Shown piece after piece: positions 48,193 to 57,685 of a stretch of DNA of 59,464 nucleotides (positions are counted from its first letter, which is position 1; each line of letters starts with the position of its first letter). Under the pieces are notes generated by a model. It saw nothing but the letters and a program-made list of their open reading frames with translations. It made no database searches and was not told the origin of the DNA. The stretch comes from a virus, in the IMG/VR virus record IMGVR_UViG_3300029954_000009, positions 1 to 59,464 of that record; one strand, given 5' to 3'. Both the position numbers and the translations under genes were made by a program.

Positions 48193-49317
48193 TCAGGTCG
48201 TCAGAGCAATGGTGCCCGGAAGGGCTTTGTAGTTATAGGCAATCGTAACGTCCCCACCGGGCGCAGACAAAACCACGTTATAGACACCAGGCACATTCAT
48301 AATCGTTGTGCGGATCTGCTCTTGAATGATATTGGTGCCCACAGGCAGGCTGGCGATATAGGCGTTCACCGCCGCTGTGCAGGCCGCCAGCACAGCAACG
48401 CTGCTGCTTGCGTAGGCTGGCAGAAGAGTCACCACGCCAGTCACATCACAGGTAGACGTGAAGCAGGCATACACCACTACAATGGTGCCAGCCGCCTTGT
48501 ATCCGGCGATTTTGTTGCCGTTGGTGTCGGTATAGCCATCTATAATTTGCTGGCACTTCGCGATCAAATCAGAGCTCGCCCCCGTGCTGCCGTTGAAAAT
48601 AAAAACATGGATAAGTCCAATCGGGTTGGAGTCATCGATGTAATACATTTCCTGCACGATGGCGCTGATCACGCTTTCCACAATATTGCCATAGCTGTCC
48701 AGCAGGTAGGCTGTCTGCGCCCCGTACTGGAGTGCATAGACTTGGCCCCGGCCAAGGGACTGGATGTAGGACTGGAAGCGCGTTTTGCGCTGGTCTTCCG
48801 TCTCAGCGTCCTGGCCGCCACCGAAAGCGAGGGTATTGGTGACGCCAGTCACCCCGGCAATGCTGCCGACCAACTGGGTAATAGTCCCTGGCGCCGCATT
48901 ACTGACGAGCCCGACCGTATCAGCTGCAGCCTCCACAGATACTGTAGTGTCACCGGCAGGGATAACAGCGTTCGCCTGAGTGACATAGCGGATAGTGCCG
49001 CCGGGCACAGTCACTACGGCACCAGCCAGGATGGGCTGATCGAACGCAGATACTGTGGCAGTAAACGTCAGGAGCCCGCGGGATGCCTGGGCCGGCAGCA
49101 GCGGAAAGCCGAAGCTGTTGTAAATCGCTACCGGGATGGCCTCCTTCAGGCCATTGAACATTTGCTGGTAGTACTGATCGAGCTCAATGGCGACCGCCTC
49201 TACCACCGTACGGGCAGCAGCGCCGACATTAAAATCAGTCAGCAGCGACTGCACCGCTTTCATGCGGTTGATCATGGCCGCGGCAATGGAGACAAAGTTT
49301 TTTATCTGAAATGCCAT
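48193..49317 (-). CDS. Baseplate J-like protein
   Basis: 374 residues. FNVGAAARTVVEAVAIELDQYYQQM, VPGGTIRYVTQANAVIPAGDTTV, GGGQDAETEDQRKTRFQSYI, then PGGDVTIAYN, follow the Baseplate_J family (gp47/P2 J), the wedge protein of contractile tails. Position after the hub complex fits. Confidence 0.9.
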   Translation of the reverse strand: MAFQIKNFVSIAAAMINRMKAVQSLLTDFNVGAAARTVVEAVAIELDQYYQQMFNGLKEAIPVAIYNSFGFPLLPAQASRGLLTFTATVSAFDQPILAGAVVTVPGGTIRYVTQANAVIPAGDTTVSVEAAADTVGLVSNAAPGTITQLVGSIAGVTGVTNTLAFGGGQDAETEDQRKTRFQSYIQSLGRGQVYALQYGAQTAYLLDSYGNIVESVISAIVQEMYYIDDSNPIGLIHVFIFNGSTGASSDLIAKCQQIIDGYTDTNGNKIAGYKAAGTIVVVYACFTSTCDVTGVVTLLPAYASSSVAVLAACTAAVNAYIASLPVGTNIIQEQIRTTIMNVPGVYNVVLSAPGGDVTIAYNYKALPGTIALTT

Positions 49318-49319
49318 GA

Positions 49320-51155
49320 TTAAACGCTCACCGTGACAGAAAGAGGCTTACCCACAATCGGGTTTACATCCATGGTTATCTCCATGGCATCGCCGGTTAC
49401 CTGGACCGTAGAATTCTGGACCCGCTGGACGCGAGGGTCAGACTGTACTGACGCCTGAGCATAACCATTGGCGATGTTGGCATTGATGGGGTTATTCCCC
49501 TTGCCGAGCATCGTCCGAACAAAACTTCCGTAGGTAGGGTAGTAGACGAGCTCATAGCGCTGCACGTTGACGCGCATGGTCAGCGCCTGCCGTAGGTTGT
49601 CATTTCCCACCAGCACGGCAATATCGCCTGAATCAGTTGCAGTAAAATCACCGGAAGTCAAATCTATATCTGTGCCATATATTTCACTTGCGGAAGCTGC
49701 CCCATTTGTGCTGTCGAATGTCGACGGGACTTTTATCGAATCACCAAACTTCAGGACGCTGGCAGTCACCTGCGAATCATCGCCCGTCAGGTATGGCGCA
49801 GAAAGACCGTTGATATTGACGATATCCACCCACTTTGATGCATCCCCCACCTCTCGAAGTGCGATTTTCTGGAGGGTATCGCCCCACTGGGTTTGCACGA
49901 AGCGAACGCCAGTCAGCGGGGATGTCATGCCGGTAGAAGAAGTTGATGGGCCGCTGGAACTGGATGCCAGGGCCTGCTGAGCAGCAATAGCCGAGGCGTT
50001 CAGTGTCGTTCCTTGAGCAATATTGGATACATGCCCATGAATAGCCACCATGGAAGGCGGCGACAGTACCGGGTCGCAGTTTTTCAGCGCACCAGTGGAG
50101 AACTGCGCTGCTTCATTCTGGGTGGCCAGCGGCGCCTGGTTTGGATAAACCGAAGCGAGCGGATTGCTCAACTGAGCAACAGCGCTCCCGCCTGAAGTTG
50201 ATGAGCAGTTGGATGCCCCGTACACAGCGGAGTAATCAGGGAACTGGGCAGGGGGTATCAGGATATTCTGCAGGAGGCAGGTGACGTTCTCATAAGCAGC
50301 CGCAGCCTGCATGCAAAGATTACCGGCGAACGGGTCAGTGATGGCTGCCGCCAAGACCCGCCATACATTGGCCGCGCCCATGCAAGCATCTGCGGCCAGC
50401 AGATTCAGGGAGGCTGATGGAGCCTGCCGAGTAGCATTGACCGCCCCTACAATAGCTGCTGACAGGCTATTAAAGCTGTTCATCGGGCCAGCCAGAATAC
50501 TCGGAAGCGCGGTATGGAGTATTCCGGTCGCAGTATTCAGCGCTGACGTAACTTTATCCATGACAGCCAGGGCGGACGATATGGAGTCGCCTACGGACTG
50601 ATCTGAAGGCTTGGGCGCCAGCAGGCTATCAAGCGTCCCAGCGGTAGCCGCCGAGACGTAAGCAATGCCGGTCATGGCAATCTGATACATCATCAGCAGC
50701 GGCCGTGAGCGGTTCCGCTTCAATGAAAAAACGAGCGGCACCACGAACATATGCACAAAATTCAAACCATCGGAATAAATCAGCAACACCCCGGATGGGT
50801 CGCGTCCTTCTTCTGCGGCAAGGGCGCGCAAATTGTGCCACTGCTGAATCATGCCCTGCAGGGCGATCAGCCGTTCGACAGATGACTTCTGGGCAGCATC
50901 AGTGCGCCAGCCAGTGTGACCGGAGATATTGATACTGACCAGACCCTCACCCCACTCATCAGCCCATGCTCCAGCTGTGCCGGCCTGTCCCAGCGTCTGC
51001 TGGACGGTCACGCGCGACGGGGTGGTAATGTTTACGTCTTCAGGCCGGATGTTGAGCGTCAGCAACTGCACGGGTCCATTCGGCCGTGTCACATCCACCA
51101 GCGCGAAGCCGATGGGTGATGTATCCGGTTTTTGAGATAGTGGTGGATTCTGCAT
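49320..51155 (-). CDS. LysM-domain baseplate protein
   Basis: 611 residues. FVQTQWGDTLQKIALREVGD, then VNINGLSAP and FGDSIKVPS (~410-475) form a LysM-like motif, common in phage baseplate hub or tail-initiation proteins; the C-terminal ~70 residues (YGSFVRTMLGKGNNP...VQRVQNSTVQVTGDAMEI) are gpW/gp25-like. The N-terminus resembles tail-assembly proteins (QLLTLNIRPEDVNITTPSRV). The combination suggests a fusion of a LysM adaptor with a wedge-type protein. Confidence 0.75.
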   Translation of the reverse strand: MQNPPLSQKPDTSPIGFALVDVTRPNGPVQLLTLNIRPEDVNITTPSRVTVQQTLGQAGTAGAWADEWGEGLVSINISGHTGWRTDAAQKSSVERLIALQGMIQQWHNLRALAAEEGRDPSGVLLIYSDGLNFVHMFVVPLVFSLKRNRSRPLLMMYQIAMTGIAYVSAATAGTLDSLLAPKPSDQSVGDSISSALAVMDKVTSALNTATGILHTALPSILAGPMNSFNSLSAAIVGAVNATRQAPSASLNLLAADACMGAANVWRVLAAAITDPFAGNLCMQAAAAYENVTCLLQNILIPPAQFPDYSAVYGASNCSSTSGGSAVAQLSNPLASVYPNQAPLATQNEAAQFSTGALKNCDPVLSPPSMVAIHGHVSNIAQGTTLNASAIAAQQALASSSSGPSTSSTGMTSPLTGVRFVQTQWGDTLQKIALREVGDASKWVDIVNINGLSAPYLTGDDSQVTASVLKFGDSIKVPSTFDSTNGAASASEIYGTDIDLTSGDFTATDSGDIAVLVGNDNLRQALTMRVNVQRYELVYYPTYGSFVRTMLGKGNNPINANIANGYAQASVQSDPRVQRVQNSTVQVTGDAMEITMDVNPIVGKPLSVTVSV

Positions 51156-51173
51156 AGTCCCGCCAGTTTACAG

Positions 51174-52205
51174 TCACACCATTGCGCCGGTATTGCCGCC
51201 GATGGTGCCGCCGGTGTGGTAGTGGGTCTTGATGCTGATACCTGCAATCGATATGTCTCCAGCCGTCACTACCATTGAGCCAGTCGGCACGTTTATGCTA
51301 CCTGTGACTGTCACATTGCCTGCTATAGCCGCAGCACCTGTGCCGCCACCAACAGCTGTCAACGCCAAGCCGCCAGCACTGATGAGCCCAATCACGTTCA
51401 GATTTCCAGTGATCGTATTGGTGGGTGCGGTTATAGAGGTAGCAGTAGCGGTGACATTCACGTCTACCGCCTGCACGTTCACGGCCCCGGTAGCTGCATG
51501 GATGTTCAGGTTCCCGAGCGGAGCAGACACTGTGATATTGCCGGTTGTAGCAGTTGCGTTGATATTTCCGTTTGCGGCTGTCACATAGACGTTTGAAGTG
51601 GCATTTACAACTGTGTCAGCGCCTGACGTAACTGTTACCTGGCCAGTGGGGGCCATATCAAGGCTGGCCTGTGATACCCCTCCCACCGCCACACTCATAT
51701 GGATGTGAGGCTGGCGCCCGGTGTTCTTGGTGATAGCCCACAGCTTTTTAAAATCGCGGCCAGTCAGATCGTCATGAGCTGTCGATTCGCCTATCCTTAA
51801 ATAGGTGCCGCTAGGATGGTAAAGCTCAAAATTCCCGAAAATATCCGTTGTGGTGTAAACGTCGGAAGCATGGCGCTGGACCCGGCGCCCGGCCTCCACG
51901 AACATCTGGCTTTTCTGGGGAGACAGGAAGCCCAGGATTATCAGTCCACCATGGCGAAGCGTGCCGCACACGGCGATCAGGTTTGGTCCTGTAGTGCTGT
52001 CGTTTATGTCCGTAGACTGCCCGGCAGATCCAGATGGCGGGAGCCCAGGCTCAGTCAGGTCAACGGTGCCTGTGCAGTCGCTGAGGCTCTGCTCGCCCAT
52101 GATCATGACAGCCGGATAGCGGTCGCCATTGTCCAAGCAGATCAGGTCAGCGCATATCCCTTCCGGGTGCATGTTTGTGACCTTGGCGAGGCGCAAATTA
52201 GTCAT
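51174..52205 (-). CDS. Baseplate spike protein
   Basis: 343 residues. N-terminal beta-rich part (ADLICLDNGDRYPAVMIMGEQSL) resembles the OB-fold of gpV/gp45. After residue ~160 the sequence is built from short Gly/Thr/Ala/Val repeats of a triple beta-helix, ending THYHTG, the HxH metal site at the apex of phage spikes. It punctures the outer membrane, supporting a Gram-negative host. Confidence 0.85.
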   Translation of the reverse strand: MTNLRLAKVTNMHPEGICADLICLDNGDRYPAVMIMGEQSLSDCTGTVDLTEPGLPPSGSAGQSTDINDSTTGPNLIAVCGTLRHGGLIILGFLSPQKSQMFVEAGRRVQRHASDVYTTTDIFGNFELYHPSGTYLRIGESTAHDDLTGRDFKKLWAITKNTGRQPHIHMSVAVGGVSQASLDMAPTGQVTVTSGADTVVNATSNVYVTAANGNINATATTGNITVSAPLGNLNIHAATGAVNVQAVDVNVTATATSITAPTNTITGNLNVIGLISAGGLALTAVGGGTGAAAIAGNVTVTGSINVPTGSMVVTAGDISIAGISIKTHYHTGGTIGGNTGAMV

Positions 52206-53829
52206 ATGCCGAAGCTCCGCCCAGCTCAGAGAGGTACGGGGATTTGCCGCCGGCCTTCACCTGCAACCTGGCAATGAATGAGGTGGCGCGCTCGAGAGAG
52301 ACGTGAGTAGTGAAGCTCCGAAACGGCATGTATTCGTGAGAAACTGACTCGACGTAACCCTGCCAGTTCATGGCCCCCTCTGTCACCAGGAGCTCATTGC
52401 CGATTTTTATCTTCTCATTGCCCTTCAGGGACAGCGAGCCCTCTTCAAAGACCACGTTGTCTTTGTTCTGAGCGATCAACTGGGCCAGCTTATCACCAAG
52501 CCATCCTGAAAAGAAACTCAGGTCTTGCTGCCTCCCGCTTTCATCCTGCATCTGGCCGCCGCGGCTGGTGGCACTGCCCTGCTGGTGCGTTTGTACCTCC
52601 ATCTTGCGTACGCCGTAGAGCAGGTTTGTGGCGTTTTTATAGCCGTCCAAGGTGTAGTCATTCTGCCCACCGACAGCGGACTGCATCTTGAGAAGGCTGG
52701 CATCGCCAGGGTACCAGTCAGGGTTATCCACCCAGTAAAAATTAGCGACACTGGCGTCAGACCGGCTGAGCGTGATATCGGTAATGTCGGCAGCCGTTAT
52801 TTTTACCTGCTGCGGAACCTGCGTGGTATGCAGCGCATTGATAAAATTCCCGTACACATCCCGGTAAGGCAGCGGCCGGTACATCAGAAATACGCCTGCT
52901 TCCTCGTCCTGCACAAACAGCTCATTGAAGGCGCCCACGTCACCATAGATCGACATGAAGTCGAAGAGGGAGCCATTATTGAACCCCTGAAAGCCCAAGC
53001 AGCTTACATTGGGCCGATTAAGAGGATTCTGGCTGGCGCTCACAAGATCAGGAGAATATGGGGTGTACGGCTGAATATGCATGATCGGGGAGGGCGGTAT
53101 CGGAGAAGCCCCCAGGAGTGCGATTTGCTGGCCAGCCGTCAGCCCATTCACAGTAGTATTCAGCCCTGATATGAATGAAGACGTGGAGGTTGCAGACGCA
53201 ATAACTAGCGACTCCTGCCGCATCTTGTCGATGAGGTTGTTGATTATTTTATCCCTGACCGTATCGACAAATTCAGCGGCTGACACAGCAACTTTAAAGA
53301 AGGCCCCGAACTTCTCAAAAAGAGGGAACGCACTGGTTATATTGTCACCAATGATGTAATTGTTGGCATAGAAAATGCGGAATATTTCAAACAATTTCCC
53401 GTAGTCATGCCCGCTAATGCTCACGCCCATAAACGGTTTCCCATCGGCTGACATGGCGCGCGAGCGGGTAATCTTGCTCACAAAGCCGCGCATGACGACA
53501 GGGATATTGCCGGGAATGGATTTATAGGCTGGGTCTGACTGATTACGACAAAACCTTATTTCAATCAGGTCCATGGGCTCGATGCTGGCATAAATCGAAT
53601 CCATGGTGTCGGGCCGCATAATATCGGCCAGCATGATATCAAACGTACCGCTGATGCTCTGCCGGCTTTTATTGGTTTTCACATGGCCGTTTTCGGTAAT
53701 GTAGGGAGTCAGGTCTACATTGAAGGCACCAGCGCGTGCCCGGTCAGAAGCGGCCAGGTTGCCGCCTATAGTCGTGCGCACCACATTTTTGTAGAGCCTT
53801 ACTGACAGAGCAGGACGATCAACGTTCAT
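52198..53829 (-). CDS. Baseplate hub protein
   Basis: 543 residues between tape measure and spike genes. GFVSKITRSRAMSADGKPFMGVSISGHDYGKLFE, and the late TEGAMNWQGYVESVSHEYMPF match hub proteins (gpD/gp27-like) carrying the spike. A central Pro/Ser region may be an insertion. No enzymatic motif. Confidence 0.75.
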   Translation of the reverse strand: MNVDRPALSVRLYKNVVRTTIGGNLAASDRARAGAFNVDLTPYITENGHVKTNKSRQSISGTFDIMLADIMRPDTMDSIYASIEPMDLIEIRFCRNQSDPAYKSIPGNIPVVMRGFVSKITRSRAMSADGKPFMGVSISGHDYGKLFEIFRIFYANNYIIGDNITSAFPLFEKFGAFFKVAVSAAEFVDTVRDKIINNLIDKMRQESLVIASATSTSSFISGLNTTVNGLTAGQQIALLGASPIPPSPIMHIQPYTPYSPDLVSASQNPLNRPNVSCLGFQGFNNGSLFDFMSIYGDVGAFNELFVQDEEAGVFLMYRPLPYRDVYGNFINALHTTQVPQQVKITAADITDITLSRSDASVANFYWVDNPDWYPGDASLLKMQSAVGGQNDYTLDGYKNATNLLYGVRKMEVQTHQQGSATSRGGQMQDESGRQQDLSFFSGWLGDKLAQLIAQNKDNVVFEEGSLSLKGNEKIKIGNELLVTEGAMNWQGYVESVSHEYMPFRSFTTHVSLERATSFIARLQVKAGGKSPYLSELGGASAYD

Positions 53830-56504
53830 TAGTTTCCCACCCAGAAAGTGTCATGATCCTTACTGCCAATCTGCGCAGACCCTGGTACACCTGCGGCTTT
53901 GGGAGGCGAGGAAAATACGCTCTTTTTCTTGGAGCCGTCGGTATTCTGGATGACTATATTTATTTTTGTCCCAGCATTACCATTATTGCGCTCTGTTGCA
54001 GCCAATTTAAGCATGTAGTCAATACCATGCTCTTTCATGGCGTCAGTGCCGGCTGACCCTCCAGTTTGATAATCCCTAAGCCCAGTGACACCCATATTAT
54101 AGGCAAGCATTCCAGATAACTTGTCACCACCAAAGGCTTTAAGATTGTGCCGCTCAATTTCTGCCATAATTTGCATGGCAGCATTAAAGCCGCCCTTGCC
54201 TAAAAGTTGTTTAGGGTCAGTAATTCCATACATTCCGCCATATTGACGAATAGCACTCTCCCGGATCTGCGCCGGGCTATATGCACCATTTTTTGTGTCA
54301 GAATAATCTAGATTTCCATGACCCCAGCCTTCGACGCCAAGATTTGCTTTCATCATATCTATAATGGCTGGATCGCCACCAGCAGCTGCGGAAATAGCGG
54401 CTTCTTCACTGGCGCTAAACTGAAGCTTACGGCCTGTTCCTCGCAGTTTTGCATGGCGCGCATTCAGATCAGCAAGGCCGGCAATATTAGCAGCATAGTC
54501 AGGGTTTTCTGGGTTGGTATCCCAACCACTAAGACCCAGCTTTCCTGTACCAAGAGCATCATTCAGTATTTTGGATTGCGGCAAAGCTCCAGAATCTTTG
54601 TAAGTACTATCAGCGCCAAGCACTGTTGCAATACGAGATACGATTTCCTTTAAATCCGTCATTACGACAAGACTTTTACTGCCAAGATCAGTGAGCGACT
54701 GCTCCATGTCCTTTGTTGCGTTGAGCAAGTCTTTTCCGGGGTCCGATTCTTGTCCATGAGCAGCCGCTAAGGACAACAGAACCCGCCTCATTTCATCAGG
54801 ACTTTTCCCTGCCAAGTCATTAAGTTTTCCAGTCTCTCCCTGCATATCCTGGCGGTGAAGAAAATCTTGCCTTAACTGCTCTAGGCCACCGGCATCAGCC
54901 CCCATGACTTTGCCCATCGTCTGGAAGCCGGTGACGCTCATATTGTTGATATCAATGCCAGATGCTGTTAGTGAGTCGGCCATGCCTCCAAACTTATTAC
55001 CAGCACCCTTCATTAACAGATCAAGAGCCATGCCTTTATGCTCATTCCCTCCAAAAAACATGCCTGCCAGCGAGTCAGCAATTTGCCATTCAGGCATGCC
55101 TTTCGACCGCAGCATATTCGACAAAGCCTGAGCATTAGTTTCATTGCTGTCCATCCCAGGAGGCAGTTTTCCTTTGCCAATCCAGTCAGCACCAAGGGTA
55201 GTCTTACCAAATGCCCCCTGCATGGTGCCACCGAGGCCGCCCTCCATCAGGAATTTTAACTGGAATGGATCGAGGCCAGGATGCGCCTGGTGGAGAGAGG
55301 CCATGATTGCATTAAGGCTTGCCTCCCCCTTGCCCCCGCCCTGCCGATAGCTGCTATCAGCCTGATTGATCAGGCCCGCTGCGCCCTCGATATCGACACC
55401 CTTGATGCCCATGCCCGTCAGCGTGCTCAGGTAGGACATGAACTGCTCGACATTGCCCTGCTGGAACGAACTCTGCGCGGCCCGCTGGACGAAGCCGCTG
55501 ACCACGCTCAGGAATTCCTCGGTGCGGCTCCCGACCTTGCCCTTGTCCATGGCCTCAGCAATCATCAGCGCCAGGCGCCGGTTGCTGCTGTCGTTTGAGG
55601 TAATGCCCTCTTTGCGCATGTTGCCGAAAAACCCGACAGTGGCGTCAGGCTCAATGCCGTAGGACCGGCCAAAGCCGGCAGCTGTGCGCGTCTCGCCGGC
55701 AATGTCTGAAGACCCGTCTATGCCGGCCGTGCGCGCATAGTTGAGGCCGAGGCGCCCCAGATCACCAGAGGTGAGGCCGAGGCCGTCACGGTTGTTGCGG
55801 AAGCTATCACGGAGCGAGGTGTAGTCGACGCCGGTATCGCCCATCATGCGCTTCAGGGTATCCGTCTGCATGGCCTCCGTGGTGCCGAGGTTGATGGCCT
55901 GGCCAGCCAGCGCCATGATGCCCTGGATGCCAGCGAGCGCCAGCATAGCCTTGGACATGTCCAGCGCCATGCTCTTGGCTTTGCCACCATAGTCGTAAGG
56001 CTGTTTTTCTTCGGGTTCCGGGCCAGGCTCAGGGGTGGGTTCTGCAGGACCACCTGCTGGAGCGGCAGGCATGATAGGGGAAATGCGCATGCCCATTCCG
56101 CCGCGGGCGGCAGCCTGGTTGACGGTACGGCGGAAATAGGCGTCAGCGGCACTTTTAGAGCCGTGCATCAAATCATTTTGATTTGCCCATTCCGCCGCAG
56201 AGGGGAACAGCCCAATGATGCCGCGCCCGGCGCTGCCAGACTGCATATCGGAGAAGCCATTGACGAAGCGCAGAGCATTGGTACGGGAGACGGGCTTGCC
56301 AAAGGCAGTCGATAGCATTTTCTGCACATTGAACAATTCCTTCATGCTCATCGTGACTTTCTTTATGCCCTGCGCCGTTTTGTCGGAGGCTACACCGATT
56401 TTTTCAACAGAAACAGCTACCTTATCGGAAGCCTTCCCCATGCCGGTCAGGGCCGCTTCAGCGCCGGAGGTGTTGGCGGTCACGCCTACCCGTACATCTG
56501 TCAT
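53829..56504 (-). CDS. Tape measure protein with lysozyme-like C-terminus
   Basis: 891 residues. N-terminal ~120 residues with coiled-coil (SVEKIGVASDKTAQGIKKV), a hydrophobic region near residues 185-215 (ALAGIQGIMALAGQ), and long helical Gly/Met-rich stretches. The C-terminal ~180 residues contain ESAIRQYGGMYG, LLGKGGFNAAMQIMAEIER and LAYNMGVTG, suggestive of a transglycosylase (SLT-like) domain; a catalytic Glu could not be confirmed. The 3' two-thirds of the gene, to ~55,340, is more AT-rich than the rest. Confidence 0.85.
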   Translation of the reverse strand: MTDVRVGVTANTSGAEAALTGMGKASDKVAVSVEKIGVASDKTAQGIKKVTMSMKELFNVQKMLSTAFGKPVSRTNALRFVNGFSDMQSGSAGRGIIGLFPSAAEWANQNDLMHGSKSAADAYFRRTVNQAAARGGMGMRISPIMPAAPAGGPAEPTPEPGPEPEEKQPYDYGGKAKSMALDMSKAMLALAGIQGIMALAGQAINLGTTEAMQTDTLKRMMGDTGVDYTSLRDSFRNNRDGLGLTSGDLGRLGLNYARTAGIDGSSDIAGETRTAAGFGRSYGIEPDATVGFFGNMRKEGITSNDSSNRRLALMIAEAMDKGKVGSRTEEFLSVVSGFVQRAAQSSFQQGNVEQFMSYLSTLTGMGIKGVDIEGAAGLINQADSSYRQGGGKGEASLNAIMASLHQAHPGLDPFQLKFLMEGGLGGTMQGAFGKTTLGADWIGKGKLPPGMDSNETNAQALSNMLRSKGMPEWQIADSLAGMFFGGNEHKGMALDLLMKGAGNKFGGMADSLTASGIDINNMSVTGFQTMGKVMGADAGGLEQLRQDFLHRQDMQGETGKLNDLAGKSPDEMRRVLLSLAAAHGQESDPGKDLLNATKDMEQSLTDLGSKSLVVMTDLKEIVSRIATVLGADSTYKDSGALPQSKILNDALGTGKLGLSGWDTNPENPDYAANIAGLADLNARHAKLRGTGRKLQFSASEEAAISAAAGGDPAIIDMMKANLGVEGWGHGNLDYSDTKNGAYSPAQIRESAIRQYGGMYGITDPKQLLGKGGFNAAMQIMAEIERHNLKAFGGDKLSGMLAYNMGVTGLRDYQTGGSAGTDAMKEHGIDYMLKLAATERNNGNAGTKINIVIQNTDGSKKKSVFSSPPKAAGVPGSAQIGSKDHDTFWVGN

Positions 56505-57110
56505 TGCGCACCTCCAGCCTGATCAGGGATTACGTCGTCAAACTGGGAAAGGTCCAAATCACCATTATTGATGTCTTCCAGGATTTGAGCCTCGTCAAAG
56601 TCATCATCCTCGAAGGTTTCGGTTACCTTTTTGTCCGCATATTGATGCGCCCAGTAATCGGCTTCCATTTCATACGGGGTGATGTTCAGGAAGCGATCAT
56701 CGTTTGGGGCTAGATTGTATTGTCGCCGGAACCAAAAGGCGATGGTTTCAGACCACGCTCTCCCCAGTTTCCGCGCTTCCTTTTCCTGGGTTTTTGCGAA
56801 AATCATCCTCCTTGGCGACGAGCGCCGTATAAATGCGGAGGATATCCTTGTCGGACTCACCGTCATACGCATCAACCATGTTGATGTCGAAATCGGGCGG
56901 AACAGCGACAGCCAAAACGGTAATTGCAGCGACTGCCGACGCCATGAAATCAAGCCAGGGAGTCGGCGTCTGGACGCCCTCGGTGAATTCAGAATACTTG
57001 GCTGCAATCGAGAAGCGGTCACGGAAGGTCCGGCGACCAAAACGGAATGTGCCTATGCCATCTACCGCAACATCAAAATCTGTTGCTGCGACTCTGCGTG
57101 AAATTTTCAT
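56501..57110 (-). CDS. Tail assembly chaperone GT fusion by frameshift
   Basis: The downstream frame is open from 57040 to 56501 and would continue the chaperone G product (start 57110) with a C-terminal domain (ADYWAHQY, FEDDDFDEAQIL) just before the tape measure, the standard position for G/GT. It lies +1 (or -2) relative to G. The overlap is 56748-57040; A-rich AAAAAC and GGAAAAGG at 56781-56800 are possible slip sites. The fusion length depends on the slip point. Confidence 0.65.
56748..57110 (-). CDS. Tail assembly chaperone G
   Basis: 120 residues from ATG 57110. DGIGTFRFGRRTFRDRFSIAAKYSEF is typical of tail chaperones of the gpG/gp13 type, which coat the tape measure during tail assembly. 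Ends at a TGA inside the frameshift partner ORF. Between the lysozyme and the tape measure genes. Confidence 0.75.
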   Translation of the reverse strand: MKISRRVAATDFDVAVDGIGTFRFGRRTFRDRFSIAAKYSEFTEGVQTPTPWLDFMASAVAAITVLAVAVPPDFDINMVDAYDGESDKDILRIYTALVAKEDDFRKNPGKGSAETGESVV

Positions 57111-57153
57111 GCTATCTCTCCTGTTATGGGCGGCGCGTCCGTGCGCCACCGGA

Positions 57154-57600
57154 TTAGGGCGTAATGCCCTGATTGAATTCAGTCTCTTCGGCTACACGAC
57201 GGCGGAGCAGACCGGCCACGACCACACCCCCGGCATGGTCCCAGCGCTCGAACTGATCTGCAGCGCCGTGGAAATCGCCGGAGTTGAGCAGGCTGAGCAG
57301 GGTAGATCCCTCGAATGCGCCAACGCCCAGGTTGTAGACAAAATCAACCAGTGCATCAAATTCAGGCTGCGTCAGAGCGACAGTGACGAGGCGATTGACG
57401 GCGCTTTCCGCCCAGGCGATCCCCTTCTCGAGGCGAACGACAGCCTCATCCTGGGTAATCACCAACCCCTCAACAACATCGGGGCCGGTGGTGCCATAGC
57501 CAATAGTCCAGACACCGGCAACATCCTGGTAGGCCGTCAGGCGGCAGCCTTCAAAACCCTCAGTCAGCGCCTCACCTGTCTTGCTGTAAGTCATGTTCAT
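57154..57600 (-). CDS. GH24 lysozyme (endolysin-type)
   Basis: 148 residues. EGFEGCRLTAYQDVAGVWTIGYG contains the T4-lysozyme-type triad Glu17, Asp26 and Thr32 with T4 spacing (9 and 6), and later FDALVDFVYNLGVGAF, the second family block. It cleaves peptidoglycan. No signal peptide. Its position between tail tube and chaperone, away from lysis genes, is unusual for an endolysin and may point to a tail-associated enzyme. Confidence 0.92.
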   Translation of the reverse strand: MNMTYSKTGEALTEGFEGCRLTAYQDVAGVWTIGYGTTGPDVVEGLVITQDEAVVRLEKGIAWAESAVNRLVTVALTQPEFDALVDFVYNLGVGAFEGSTLLSLLNSGDFHGAADQFERWDHAGGVVVAGLLRRRVAEETEFNQGITP

Positions 57601-57640
57601 GGTTTTTCACCAGTTTTAATCGTTTTCAACAGCAGATAAT

Positions 57641-57682
57641 TAAAAAAATGGCGCAGCGGCAAAATATAACCGTCTGCGCCAT
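57641..57682 (-). terminator. Rho-independent terminator
   Basis: Minus-strand ATGGCGCAG(ACGG) pairs with (CCG)CTGCGCCAT across a short AT-rich loop, then seven T. It follows the tube gene and probably lowers expression of downstream tail genes relative to sheath and tube. Confidence 0.85.
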
Positions 57683-57685
57683 CTA

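Noticed and set aside
48142-49323. 393-codon plus-strand ORF
   Set aside because: Antisense to the J-like baseplate gene, which has the family pattern and operon position.
56791-56800. Standard -1 slippery site (A-AAA-AAC type) for the tail chaperone
   Set aside because: A -1 shift here runs into a stop after about 30 codons and does not reach the long downstream ORF, which is in the +1/-2 frame.
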